A DNA stretch of 64,000 nt from JAEYKI01 sp036679405 (lineage in GTDB: Bacteria; Bacillota; Clostridia; Christensenellales; Christensenellaceae), in NCBI GenBank assembly GCA_036679405.1, contig JAVBVZ010000037.1, positions 21,230-85,229 of the forward strand, written 5' to 3'. Each line of letters starts with the position of its first letter. Position 1 is the stretch's first letter. The notes below the pieces were generated by a model. The model was not told where the DNA came from. It worked only from the letters and a program-made list of their open reading frames with translations, and ran no database searches. The translations under genes and the position numbers were made by a program. Positions 42,399 to 51,168 of the stretch are shown piece by piece.

Positions 42399-42857
42399 TT
42401 AGCCCTCCTCTGCAATCCTGAGCATTTCCTTGGCAAACGCTTCCGCATCCTGCAGATCATCTTCATCCGGGTATCCTTTGGACAATCCGCCCACCACCTT
42501 AAACAACGGGTAGGTATCATACCCACGGCAATGAAAACTGCCCAGGTTGTCCGCCCCTTTTTCTAAAAGAAGCCCAAGCGTGTCGCTATTATACCGTTCA
42601 GCGCCGAATCCGCTGGTAGAAAAAACAAACGTCTTTTTCCGCTCCAAAACCGCCTGCTTCATAAAAAAGAGCATTTTTTTATGAAATTTGCCATAATAAA
42701 TACCGGATCCCAACCCAATCAGCTCATAAGAAGCTATCTCCTCCGGTTGCGCCTCGTTAATCAGTACCGGCTCAGCGCCTATCGCCTGCGCCATTGCAAG
42801 GGCTATTTTTTGTGTATTCATATGATGATAAGAAGCATAAACAATGAGCACTTTCAT
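42399..42857 (-). CDS. Flavodoxin domain protein
   Basis: 152 residues. MKVLIVYASYHHMNTQKIALAMA supplies the FMN phosphate loop, and ELIGLGSGIYYGKFHKKM and FVFSTSGFGAERYN follow as in BVU/HemG-type flavodoxins. Distinct from the flavodoxin at 31552. Electron transfer in the cytoplasm. Confidence 0.85.
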   Translation of the reverse strand: MKVLIVYASYHHMNTQKIALAMAQAIGAEPVLINEAQPEEIASYELIGLGSGIYYGKFHKKMLFFMKQAVLERKKTFVFSTSGFGAERYNSDTLGLLLEKGADNLGSFHCRGYDTYPLFKVVGGLSKGYPDEDDLQDAEAFAKEMLRIAEEG

Positions 42858-42940
42858 ATAAAATTCCTCACACTGTATCCATATAACCGCCGGTTTGCAT
42901 CCAAACCGTCCCGCGGTTCTTTAAGCTTCCGCCTTACTTA

Positions 42941-43249
42941 TTATATAACCTTTTTTTCAACCATGTCGATCTCAAAGAAATTTGTAACTTCTTTGTTCCA
43001 TACCTCTTTTACATACTCTTGATGCGGTTCATATTCAAAGCTGTAGCGGTCGTAATCCTCTTCGCTTTCAAAATACATAGAAAACCCGTAGTCATAGTTG
43101 TTTTTTTTACTCACTTCAAAAAACACTTTAAAATCTTTTGCATAGGGCGTATTCTCTAAAACATTCCTGCTTTTCTCAAAAAAGCGTTTCTCTTCCGGCG
43201 AATCTTTCTCATGCTTTAAATTAAATATTACGCTATGAATAATTTTCAT
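42941..43249 (-). CDS. Dabb family stress-responsive alpha/beta-barrel protein
   Basis: 102 residues. MKIIHSVIFNLKHE at the N-terminus, then EVSKKNNYDYGFSMYFESEEDYDRYSFEYEPHQEYVKEVW-type sequence, matches the Dabb domain, a dimeric ferredoxin-like barrel. Family members act as small hydrolases or cyclases, or bind ligands; no function assigned. ATG at 43249 (GGAGAATTG upstream); two codons earlier another ATG is possible. Follows the CapA-like gene closely on the same strand. Confidence 0.75.
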   Translation of the reverse strand: MKIIHSVIFNLKHEKDSPEEKRFFEKSRNVLENTPYAKDFKVFFEVSKKNNYDYGFSMYFESEEDYDRYSFEYEPHQEYVKEVWNKEVTNFFEIDMVEKKVI

Positions 43250-43270
43250 AAACAATTCTCCTTTTTTAAT

Positions 43271-44527
43271 CTACCGTACAGCGTTTGCCGCATCATTCCC
43301 TAAAAAAGTTTCTGTCCTTTCACCTGCACTTTTTGCGGTATCTGCGGCCGAATCTCCTATTTTCTCTCTGATTTCGGTTGTCTTGGAGGCGATAGACGGC
43401 AAAACGGTATATTCTCCTCCGGCCCGGTAAAAGTAAGTGGGAAGATACCGTGCTCCCTCAACACGCGCGCCCTGCGCATCTTTGACAATATCTACATACG
43501 CAACCACGCTGCGCGCACAGTCGTCTCCGTCCATATTTGAGATGAAATTCCCCAGGGAATAGGCTACAAAACCCTGCCGCTCATCGGTGCCGTCCCCGGC
43601 CGTCACCCATTCCATCGGCTGAAGCACATGCGGATGCGCATAAAAAATCACATCCGCTCCCGCAGCAACAAAATCTTCCGCCCACTGTTTTTGATTCCAG
43701 GTAGGTTCGCTCGTCCGCTCTTCTCCCGTATGCAAACAAAGCACCACAATATCCGCACCGGATTGTTTTGCCAAACGAATATCCCCGGCAACCGTATCTT
43801 CATCTATAAAATTGACCGCATGAGAAAGCTCATCACCCGCATACCCTCCGCTGTTGCCGTTCACGCTGTTTGTATAGGCCAAAAAGGCAATAGATATGCC
43901 GTTCACTTCTTTGATGAGCGCACTCTTCTCCTCATCCGGGAGGTTTGTTCCCATGCTTTCAAGTCCGGCCGCCCGAATCGCGCGGATCGTATTTTCCAGC
44001 CCTTCTTTATTTTTGTCGAGCGCATGATTGTTTGCTGTTCCCAATATATCAAATCCTGCATTTTTAAGAGCATCCAAAATCTCGGGCGGAGCATTGAAAT
44101 ACGAATATCCCCTCGTCCCGTCCTCACGTAATTCCCCACTCACCGAAAATCCCATTTCATTTCCGGCTACCGGTGTCTCCAGATTGGCCACGGCGATATC
44201 TGCTTCCTTGATATACGGCTCAACCAGAGAAAATACCGGATCAAAATCAAAACCGCTTTCTGTTTTTGCGTCGTAGATCTGAGTAGCCATCAGCATTACG
44301 TCTCCCACTGCTGCAATGGTCACGGTCTTTACCTCAGGAGAAGGGGATGGAGAAGGTTCCTCTGCCCTTTTCAAAGCGCCCGGCGATACATCAACATAAG
44401 CGGAAACACCCCCGTCATTCTCTACAGCGAGGGCGCTTCCGCTTTCCTGCGTTCCGTATTGGGCCATGCAGCCGGCAGTCCACAGGCAAAGAAGAAGGAC
44501 TATCCCGGCCGCAAAGATTCTTTTCAT
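43271..44527 (-). CDS. CapA-family metallophosphatase-like lipoprotein
   Basis: 418 residues. Lipobox TAGC near Cys20 with a low-complexity Ser/Pro linker. The CapA/PgsA domain begins TIAAVGDVMLMATQ, then ADIAVANLETPVAG, GTANNHALDKNKEG (Asn-His), VVLCLHTGEE and VIFYAHPHVLQPMEW. CapA proteins take part in poly-gamma-glutamate or capsule synthesis but occur widely without other capsule genes; none are present here. Acts at the cell surface. The gene at 44579 lies directly upstream. Confidence 0.85.
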   Translation of the reverse strand: MKRIFAAGIVLLLCLWTAGCMAQYGTQESGSALAVENDGGVSAYVDVSPGALKRAEEPSPSPSPEVKTVTIAAVGDVMLMATQIYDAKTESGFDFDPVFSLVEPYIKEADIAVANLETPVAGNEMGFSVSGELREDGTRGYSYFNAPPEILDALKNAGFDILGTANNHALDKNKEGLENTIRAIRAAGLESMGTNLPDEEKSALIKEVNGISIAFLAYTNSVNGNSGGYAGDELSHAVNFIDEDTVAGDIRLAKQSGADIVVLCLHTGEERTSEPTWNQKQWAEDFVAAGADVIFYAHPHVLQPMEWVTAGDGTDERQGFVAYSLGNFISNMDGDDCARSVVAYVDIVKDAQGARVEGARYLPTYFYRAGGEYTVLPSIASKTTEIREKIGDSAADTAKSAGERTETFLGNDAANAVR

Positions 44528-44578
44528 AACAACCTCTGTTCAGCGCTTATTCAAATACGCTTTTATCAAAAACAATGT

Positions 44579-45238
44579 TTACCATTCTCTGCCCGGATCA
44601 CCGGCCATCTGATTCACCGTCGCCTGCGGATCAAACACAGAATAATGGTCTAAATTCGGGTCTTGCGAATCGGTCGTCATATCAAAAACCAAAAGCATTT
44701 TGTAATTGTCGTTTACAACATATCCATACACTTCCTGATTTAAGCTGTTGATTTCAGCGGTATGGTCCGGTTCCCCATACGCAGCCGTCACCTCCGAAAG
44801 CTTTATTGTTTTCAATTCCGGATCAAAAGAGCGCACTTCAAAGATCTGTTCTCCCTTGTTGACGCCAAACGCAATATTTTCCGCATCATATGTCTCATAT
44901 ATACCGCTCGCAACATCTTCCGCATCATCTGTTTTATTCGGCTCGCCCCACTGATCATTTACATTGCCGATATCGCTATCCACTGCAAAATCACAATTGA
45001 TGACCAACCCTTCCTTCGCCTTTTCCATCATGGTTTTTAAAAGATCCGTCCCGGCAGTTTCACTGGCCGAAGGCGATTCGCTTGCGCTGGCCTCGGGTGT
45101 TTGCGAGGGATCCAGCTCTGCAGAACCGGTCACTTCCGATGCTGTTTCCTGCGGCGTTCCCGTACACCCTGCTGCAACCGCCATCAGCAACAACACGGAC
45201 AATACGATTCCTGCTATTTTTAAAATCTTTGCTTTCAT
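44579..45238 (-). CDS. YjgB-like (DUF4309) lipoprotein
   Basis: 219 residues. Lipobox VAAGC then a Thr/Ser/Glu-rich linker, and a DUF4309 domain: VNDQWGEPNKTDDAED, GIYETYDAENIAFGVN, VTAAYGEPDHTAEINS. Same domain as YjgB of Bacillus, whose role at the envelope is unknown. Adjacent to the CapA-like gene, 51 bases upstream of it, and probably co-transcribed. Confidence 0.75.
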   Translation of the reverse strand: MKAKILKIAGIVLSVLLLMAVAAGCTGTPQETASEVTGSAELDPSQTPEASASESPSASETAGTDLLKTMMEKAKEGLVINCDFAVDSDIGNVNDQWGEPNKTDDAEDVASGIYETYDAENIAFGVNKGEQIFEVRSFDPELKTIKLSEVTAAYGEPDHTAEINSLNQEVYGYVVNDNYKMLLVFDMTTDSQDPNLDHYSVFDPQATVNQMAGDPGREW

Positions 45239-45382
45239 TCTCTTCCTCCTGTAATCAGTCTGCTTTCCGCGACTGAAGCTAAGACCCTCCCGGGGCCTTC
45301 ACTATTTATTTGATTATACCAGTTTTTGGAGATTTTTTCACTCCAAAAAATCCGGTTATCAAAGAATCGGGGAAAAAAGCTC

Positions 45383-46123
45383 TTATATTTCCGTATTTCT
45401 TTTTACATCAAAAGAAAAATAATTTTTGCGTAAAATATCCATCTCGTTTGTACGATAGCATTGAATATTTTTTTTGCTCATAAACCACAACGCGTCCGAC
45501 CGTCCTTTAAAATTTCCAAAAAAAACATAATCCAGATCGGGCGAACGCTCAAACAGATCCAAGAACTGTTTTACATAAAAAAGAACCAGCTCATCCATCC
45601 CGTCCGGATTTAATATGTATGAACCCAGCGGCGTTATATCTTCCATAAAAAAGCAGGTTTTTATTCCCCCGGAAGCAAGACATACGCCTTCCTCTCTCAA
45701 AGCCGTTCTATATTCGTTCAATAGTGCATAATGCTGCCTGAATGCCAGTGCACAATTCATCAGATACCCTCTCGCACTGCCGGGGCCTCTGAATACGGGC
45801 GGAAGCATTTTAAAATTTCCCGTCATGTTTTTTTTTGCCTTTCTTAAACGCCGCTGTTTTTTTAAAAACATATCGGAAAAATTTTTTTCCTGCCCGGACA
45901 GGTTCACTGCCGAATCAAAAGTCACATGGTCTATAATCAATATGCTGTGGTTCGTTTTAGAATAATAAAAAGGCAGTCCGCTTTCGCAAAGCATGCCCAG
46001 TTGACGGCAAAGAAAAAAAAGCTCATCCTGTGGACACGCTTCACAGCCATCACCTGTATAAATGGGATGCTCACCGGACAAAACACGTTTTTCAATAATC
46101 TTTTTGAGTTCTTTTTTTCCCAT
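45383..46123 (-). CDS. Uncharacterised Cys-containing protein
   Basis: 246 residues, no signal peptide or membrane segment. Two His and six Cys are scattered (GDGCEACPQDELFFLCRQLG near residue 25). A basic patch KKQRRLRKAKKN sits near residue 88. The C-terminal half has FYVKQFLDLFERSPDLDYVF and DALWFMSKKNIQC. I do not recognise the family. GGGGAAG sits about six bases before the ATG. It lies just downstream of the OsmC-family gene on the same strand, 36 bases apart. Confidence 0.6.
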   Translation of the reverse strand: MGKKELKKIIEKRVLSGEHPIYTGDGCEACPQDELFFLCRQLGMLCESGLPFYYSKTNHSILIIDHVTFDSAVNLSGQEKNFSDMFLKKQRRLRKAKKNMTGNFKMLPPVFRGPGSARGYLMNCALAFRQHYALLNEYRTALREEGVCLASGGIKTCFFMEDITPLGSYILNPDGMDELVLFYVKQFLDLFERSPDLDYVFFGNFKGRSDALWFMSKKNIQCYRTNEMDILRKNYFSFDVKRNTEI

Positions 46124-46159
46124 ACGACTTCCCCCAAACGGCAGAACCGTACTGATCCA

Positions 46160-46585
46160 TCATTGACTGATATGAAACACCGTTTCGACCTCAACATTGC
46201 CCCGTATCATCGCCCATACCGGACAGTATTTTTTTTCGGTCATAATATTCGCCTTTTCAAAATCTTCTATTACTGCATCGGGAGATTTTACATGGATGTC
46301 CATATGGATAAAAGAAAAACTTTTAGGATGCTCTCCTCTTTCTTCCCCCGTCATCTGCACTTCATACGACTCGATCGTGCGTCCAAATTTCCTGACCAGA
46401 GAAAGGATTGTTCCTCCCGCACATGTGCCCAGAGCGACCAAAAACAATTCCATAGGATAATAGCCGTCCCCTTCGCCATATGGCGGAAGATAATCTGTAA
46501 TGATTTCATATTTTCCCGGAGCGGCAGAAGAAAACCGCAATTTGTCATTCAGAAGTTTTATGTTCGCTTTTAAAATTCCACTCAT
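46160..46585 (-). CDS. OsmC/Ohr-type peroxiredoxin family protein
   Basis: 141 residues. The two redox Cys of the family are in ALGTCAGGTIL and EKKYCPVWAM. OsmC/Ohr proteins reduce organic peroxides at a Cys pair using lipoyl or thiol donors; this YhfA-like subtype may have a different substrate. ATG at 46585 follows AAGGATG; an upstream ATG adds eight residues but lacks a binding site. Confidence 0.85.
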   Translation of the reverse strand: MSGILKANIKLLNDKLRFSSAAPGKYEIITDYLPPYGEGDGYYPMELFLVALGTCAGGTILSLVRKFGRTIESYEVQMTGEERGEHPKSFSFIHMDIHVKSPDAVIEDFEKANIMTEKKYCPVWAMIRGNVEVETVFHISQ

Positions 46586-47075
46586 TGTTTCATCCTTACT
46601 TTGGCTCATAATCCCAGTAAAAACCTGGGGTTCTATTGTTTTTCAGGGGAATATATTCGCATTCCCGTCATAAAACATTCACAAAATACTGGCTCTATAC
46701 TGGTAATATTCTATATATACAGTCCAAAATCCTTTTTTAAAAAAGAAACCCTCCCGCTAAAGCCCCGCTTTGTCCCTGCATACGCGGTTTTATTTGCAAA
46801 AGCCTTTTTCCGCCGGCATAATCGCCGGTACTTCCCGTATTTTTTACATCGCGTAATCCTCCACATAAAAAAGCCGCCCGGAAATACTCCGGGCAGCCTT
46901 AAAAAGGCGGAAGCTCCGCGGGGATTCGTGCATTCCCCGTGAATGGGCCGCCGTTCCCACAGGTTCAGAAAGCGTTCACCGGCAGCGCCGCATCTTTCTT
47001 CTTTAATTATATTATATACCATTCCCTGCAAAAATAAACATATCAAAAAGCAAGATCTGCATGCGAAAGTCCTTT
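46586..47075. other. 490-base intergenic region
   Basis: Contains the MFS gene's terminator at 46866-46900 and, near 46920-46975, a GC-rich stretch with no coding evidence. A 254-codon minus-strand frame spans 46711-47475 but overlaps the MFS gene in another frame and has no ribosome binding site, so it is treated as non-coding. Nothing else recognised. Confidence 0.4.
46866..46900 (-). terminator. Terminator of the MFS transporter gene
   Basis: On the minus strand GCTGCCCGGA...TCCGGGCGGC is followed by a run of T. Confidence 0.75.
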
Positions 47076-48287
47076 TTATTCTTCCGTGCCTCCCAGGCGT
47101 GAAGGCGTTGCTTTGGCCAATGCCATCCCCAGCAGTCCGGCTGCCATAATCGCCGCTCCCGAAATAACAAACCAAACCGCAATGCCCAGCGTTTCCGCAA
47201 AGGGAGCTGCCAGAAAAAGGCCAAACGGAATAGTCAGAGACATCAGGCTGGCCATCAGGGAAAGCACCCGGCCCATAATCCCGGGGGAAACCGTTGTTTG
47301 AACATGCACAATATACGCCAGCCAAAAAAAGCTGCCCATAAGCCCAAGAATTGCAGAAAAAACAACAAACCAGTAAAACCCTCCGGGCGGCAGCAACCCG
47401 GAAAACAACAAAAACATTCCCAACGCAAATATCGCAAGTGACATTTGCATAAACTTGTTTTTCATGCCCCCCCATATTCCTATGATCAAAGAGGCGCCCA
47501 GCATTCCGCTGGCAAATACGGCCTCAACCATACTTGAATGCCATGCGGTTTTTCCAAAATATCCGCTTACCATTAACGGATACAGCGAACTCACGGGAAA
47601 ATAAAACAGCATGGCAATAATAAGCGGCCACGTCATTCGGCTTAGAATGCGGTTATGACGTATTGCCGCGATACCAGCCTTCATTTCGGCCCATATATGT
47701 TTTCGGGGCTCAGGCGGCGGATCCGGTATGCGGACCGCCAAAAGGGTCGCAACAGCAAACGCGGCGCCCACAACATCCAGCAGCATTGCCCCGGAAACAG
47801 AATACATGGAATACAGCAGCGCGCCCAATACGGGCCCCAGCATATTGGATCCTGAGAAAACAAACTGGTTGATCCCCGAAGCCCGCTCTATATATTGCTC
47901 CGGAACAATCATGGGGATAGAGGCCTGAAGCGCAGGTGCATGAAAGACGCCTCCTGCCGCGCGAAGAAAAAGAGCCAGAAAAACCATCCATACCGGCGGT
48001 TCTCCGTGGAGCGCCGCCAGCATCAAGACCAGCGAAACCGCTGCAATAAACGAATCGGCGGCGATCATGACTTTTCTGCGGCTTGTCCTGTCTATCCATG
48101 TTCCGGCAAAAGGGCCCAAAACTGCCTGTGGTAAAAAAGCGCATATGCCGGCGCCTGCCAATACGGCCGCAGATCCGGTCCGGACGGTCAGATACCAAAC
48201 CAGCGCAAATTGTGCGGCCGCGCTCCCCACCAGGGAAAACACCTGTCCCCCCAATATAATTTTGAAGGTATGTTTCCAATTGTTCAA
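47076..48287 (-). CDS. MFS efflux transporter
   Basis: 403 residues, twelve membrane segments, major facilitator superfamily of the MFS_3 (enterobactin/macrolide exporter) kind. The loop-2/3 motif reads GTWIDRTSRRKVMIAADS. The start is taken as TTG at 48287 with GGAGGG upstream, giving MNNWKHTFKIILGGQVFS; an ATG 11 codons earlier has no binding site. Proton-driven export of a drug or metabolite is inferred. No dedicated regulator lies next to it. Confidence 0.83.
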   Translation of the reverse strand: MNNWKHTFKIILGGQVFSLVGSAAAQFALVWYLTVRTGSAAVLAGAGICAFLPQAVLGPFAGTWIDRTSRRKVMIAADSFIAAVSLVLMLAALHGEPPVWMVFLALFLRAAGGVFHAPALQASIPMIVPEQYIERASGINQFVFSGSNMLGPVLGALLYSMYSVSGAMLLDVVGAAFAVATLLAVRIPDPPPEPRKHIWAEMKAGIAAIRHNRILSRMTWPLIIAMLFYFPVSSLYPLMVSGYFGKTAWHSSMVEAVFASGMLGASLIIGIWGGMKNKFMQMSLAIFALGMFLLFSGLLPPGGFYWFVVFSAILGLMGSFFWLAYIVHVQTTVSPGIMGRVLSLMASLMSLTIPFGLFLAAPFAETLGIAVWFVISGAAIMAAGLLGMALAKATPSRLGGTEE

Positions 48288-48420
48288 AGCTTGCCCTCCA
48301 AAATAAAAGCATTCCGGCATTTAGGTTATCATACCTTTACCTCCGGTATCTTGTCAATTCAACCGGAGTTTTCTTCTGTTTTGTACAAAACAGTACAAAC
48401 ACCTTAAAAGACCCTTTATC

Positions 48421-48457
48421 AAAAAAAAAGCCCCGGACAAGTGCCCAAGGCTTTTTT
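48421..48457 (-). terminator. Terminator after the GH73-like gene
   Basis: AAAAAGCC...GGCTTTTT stem with A and T runs on the outside. A further GC-rich hairpin (GCGGC...GCCGC, 48476-48504) lies between it and the gene's stop codon. Confidence 0.65.
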
Positions 48458-48547
48458 AATGATTTTTTTATTAATGCGGCCTCCCCTTATGGGAAGGCTG
48501 CCGCTGTTGCGGCGTGCGGGGTTTTTCCCCGTTAATATTCTGTTTTT

Positions 48548-49090
48548 TTAAGCGTTGCACTCGCCCACCAACTCATGCATGAGGGACTTCACCTGCGGGA
48601 TCCACCCGCCTGTTGCGCAGTATACGCGCCCTATTTCGTCTATGGTGTCCCGTCCCTTACTGATATACAGTCTGTCTAAAAGATCAAACATATAAGCAAT
48701 GCATTCTTCCTTGGATGCAAACGCTCGGTAGGCGTCTCCGCTGCCTTTTATCCCGCCCAAATTGTTTTTGTTTTGAGCCAGATAGCTGGTCCCGTTCCCG
48801 CTTTCCAGCCGGACGATCGCGAGCACAAACAGTGCGTTTATATTGTGTTTTTCTTCCCCGTCGCAGAACGCTTGGCCCAGGCCTTTTAAATCCTCAGGCA
48901 GCAACGTTTCGATCATATCGGGAACCAGATTTGATTTTTGGGTAATATCTTCGGATACGTTGAGCTTCACACTAGATGTCATGACATACCCGTCGTCCAG
49001 GTCGGAAGTATATTCCAGTGCAAACGCAGTCGATGTCTGTGCAATAATTACAAAAGCAGCAACCATTGCAATGATGAACCTTTTTAGAAT
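48548..49090 (-). CDS. Exported GH73-type N-acetylglucosaminidase-like protein
   Basis: About 180 residues. A signal peptide ending in TAFA precedes a mannosyl-glycoprotein endo-beta-N-acetylglucosaminidase-like (LYZ2) domain, with FVLAIVRLESGNGTSYLAQNKNNLGGIKG holding the putative catalytic Glu and the NN-GG motif (quoted motif spans residues near 95-123). Cuts peptidoglycan glycan strands or binds them. The only in-frame ATG (49066) lacks a binding site and the positive n-region of a signal peptide. Reading from ATT at 49090, nine bases after GGAGG, gives LKRFIIAMVAAF and a normal signal peptide, so a rare ATT start is proposed. Confidence 0.7.
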   Translation of the reverse strand: MLKRFIIAMVAAFVIIAQTSTAFALEYTSDLDDGYVMTSSVKLNVSEDITQKSNLVPDMIETLLPEDLKGLGQAFCDGEEKHNINALFVLAIVRLESGNGTSYLAQNKNNLGGIKGSGDAYRAFASKEECIAYMFDLLDRLYISKGRDTIDEIGRVYCATGGWIPQVKSLMHELVGECNA

Positions 49091-49832
49091 ACGCTTCTAC
49101 CTCCTGTAAAAAGATTCTCGTCTTCCATGTTTCACGCTCCTTAAATCTTTTGCCCATTCTTTTAAAGGCAGTCTTTTTCGGCCTGCACAGGCGGCGTTTT
49201 TTTGTCATCTTTAAGAGGGCGTTATTCCGTCCTTAAAGGCTGCCCGGCGAGACCCAAGAAAGGAATATAGCATCAAAATATTTACTTGTCAACTCTTTAG
49301 CCCTCTTAAGCTTCTGCTTTTCATCCTTTTTCTTCCAGACATCTCATTTTTTATTTCATCTTCTTTTTAAACAGAATTTTTTTGAACTTCGCTTAAAAAT
49401 CGCTTTAGAAAAGGATTTTTCGCATTTCACCATCGTTTGTTCCCATACCTGTGGTTTCTTTAAATAATTATTTATGAAATTTTTTTAAATTTTTTTTACT
49501 GAAAAACGGTTTTTACCTATTTTATTCCTTTTTATTACATATTCTGCATCCCGGTTCATCCCGCTTTTTTGATTGCACAAGCGCCTTGTTTTTTGTATTC
49601 TTCTTTTAAAATAACTTTCTGATTTTAAATCAAAAAAAAGTGTCTTTATACATATAAAAATTTTTCTTTGTCGGTCTCTCAAAGCAAAAAACGCAAGATT
49701 TACAAAATTGCGAAGGCAAAAGCATTTTTCCGCAGATGCCTTTTTTTTGCGGCGCAGCCTTAATTTTGGTACTGGACAAAAACAAGCGTAATGGGTATAA
49801 TACGTTTATTGGCAAAATTCCACACCTTATAT
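49091..49832. other. 740-base AT-rich intergenic region
   Basis: Very AT-rich with many T tracts and no gene with acceptable length and ribosome binding site. Short reading frames here are Lys/Phe-rich and look non-coding. It ends with promoter-like sequence before tRNA-Val. Confidence 0.5.
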
Positions 49833-49909
49833 GGAGGCATAGCTCAGCTGGTTAGAGTACTTGCTTGACATGCAAGGGGTCACTGGTTCAAGTCCAGTTG
49901 TCTCCACCA
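49833..49909 (+). tRNA. tRNA-Val (GAC)
   Basis: GGAGGCA...TGTCTCC acceptor stem with CCA encoded, D-arm AGCTCAGCTGGTTAGAGT, anticodon stem CTTGC/GCAAG with loop TTGACAT (anticodon GAC), T-loop GGTTCAAGTCC. Confidence 0.95.
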
Positions 49910-49938
49910 AAAAAACCGCATTTTGGTGCGGTTTTTTG
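49910..49938 (+). terminator. Terminator of tRNA-Val
   Basis: AAAAAACCGCA/TGCGGTTTTTT stem and T run directly after the tRNA. Confidence 0.85.
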
Positions 49939-50064
49939 TTTGCAAAAAATTGAGCGCAGCCCTCTTAACGCCGTACAGATCTCCCGCCGCATATTACAGG
50001 GCACGCAATAGCGGATATGCGGGGGATCCACATAAATCCAGTAATAATTCCAAAGCACGGAGAA

Positions 50065-50099
50065 GATAAAACCAAGGCTCAAAAAGCCTTGGTTTTATC
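50065..50099 (-). terminator. Terminator overlapping the kinase-like gene's stop
   Basis: GATAAAACCAAGGCT and its complement form a perfect 15-bp stem that begins at the stop codon on the minus strand. Confidence 0.75.
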
Positions 50100-50775
50100 A
50101 CGTTTCTTTTTTGTGGCTCTGATCAAATTTAAATTCTGCTATAACATCCAGAACCGCATTTTTCAATATTGTGCTGGTTTCAATGCCGCGGGTGCCTTGA
50201 TAAGGATTGATCTCCCGTTTGCCTATTTCCCGGACCGCTTCCACAATCCACTGCACAGCCGTTTCGGAAGAAATCTGGCCCGTATTGATAACAAGATCAA
50301 ATAATTTATATTCCTTTCCATTGACTGCGTAAAACGTCCCCAGAAAACTCTCTCTCGCCTTATCTTTCTGGGCGACCAGCTTTTCTGCTTCTGAATAATT
50401 CTCCAGTTTTTGAGAATTCAATATGTTGTTTACACGCTTCTCAAAAGGAGAGCTGATACAGACATTCAAAACATTCGGATACTGGCTTAAAACCACATAC
50501 CCACCCCGGCCCAATATAACGCTGTCATCAAGACTGGCAAATGTAAGAATTGTTTTATTCAACATTTCTATCATATAATCATAGGTTATGTTGTACCGGT
50601 CCCAAATATTATGTTTTTCTTCAATGGTTTCTTTGAGCTGGCCCATTCCATATTGATTAAGCACTTTGCCTATCAGGTTGATATCCACCAAAAAATAGCC
50701 AAGTGATTTTGCAGCCTGCTGGGCAATCAAGTCTCCGGCACTCCCAAATTCACGTGATATCGTAACAACGGCCAT
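50098..50775 (-). CDS. Cytidylate-kinase-like family protein
   Basis: 225 residues. MAVVTISREFGSAGDLIAQQAAKSLG replaces the usual P-loop pattern and is the hallmark of the cytidylate-kinase-like family (AAA P-loop superfamily). VILGRGGYVVL follows with the conserved GRGG, and IS...RVNNIL with a likely lid. These clostridial proteins may phosphorylate nucleotides or small molecules; substrate unknown. ATG at 50775 has AGGAG nine bases upstream; longer in-frame starts are not supported. Confidence 0.78.
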   Translation of the reverse strand: MAVVTISREFGSAGDLIAQQAAKSLGYFLVDINLIGKVLNQYGMGQLKETIEEKHNIWDRYNITYDYMIEMLNKTILTFASLDDSVILGRGGYVVLSQYPNVLNVCISSPFEKRVNNILNSQKLENYSEAEKLVAQKDKARESFLGTFYAVNGKEYKLFDLVINTGQISSETAVQWIVEAVREIGKREINPYQGTRGIETSTILKNAVLDVIAEFKFDQSHKKET

Positions 50776-51168
50776 TTTACACATCTCCTTCCAAATAATT
50801 GAATAAAATTTATGGAAAAGACGAGATGCAAAAATATAAAAATGAAGAACTGATGGTATTTTTATTATAATGCAGTTCACTGCTTCGGTCAACTTTCGTG
50901 CCGCTTCCTTCTTTACGCAATCAAAATTTAAATTGATACGATTCATTCTTAATTTGCCATACCATGCAGGAGTCGCTTTGATTCAGCCGTATTATGCAGA
51001 GTATCAGGGCGCCTGCCATCCCATACGTTCGTTATCTCCGCATGTGCTCCCGGAATAATTTGTATAATGGTTTCCTTTCCTTTCACGAAAATAACACCAT
51101 ATTTTTACTTTTTGTTCAATAATCTGTCACGCTGCATGTTTACGATATAGTAAAAGGAGGCAACGGCA
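50776..51168. other. 390-base intergenic region between divergent genes
   Basis: No gene recognised. It must hold the promoters of the kinase-like gene (left) and the beta-helix gene (right), whose ribosome binding site AAAGGAGG is near 51155-51162. Confidence 0.4.

Noticed and set aside
46711..47475. 254-codon minus-strand reading frame
   Set aside because: Overlaps the MFS gene in another frame, has no ribosome binding site and an odd Cys/Gly-rich translation; it is a shadow of the GC-rich coding sequence.
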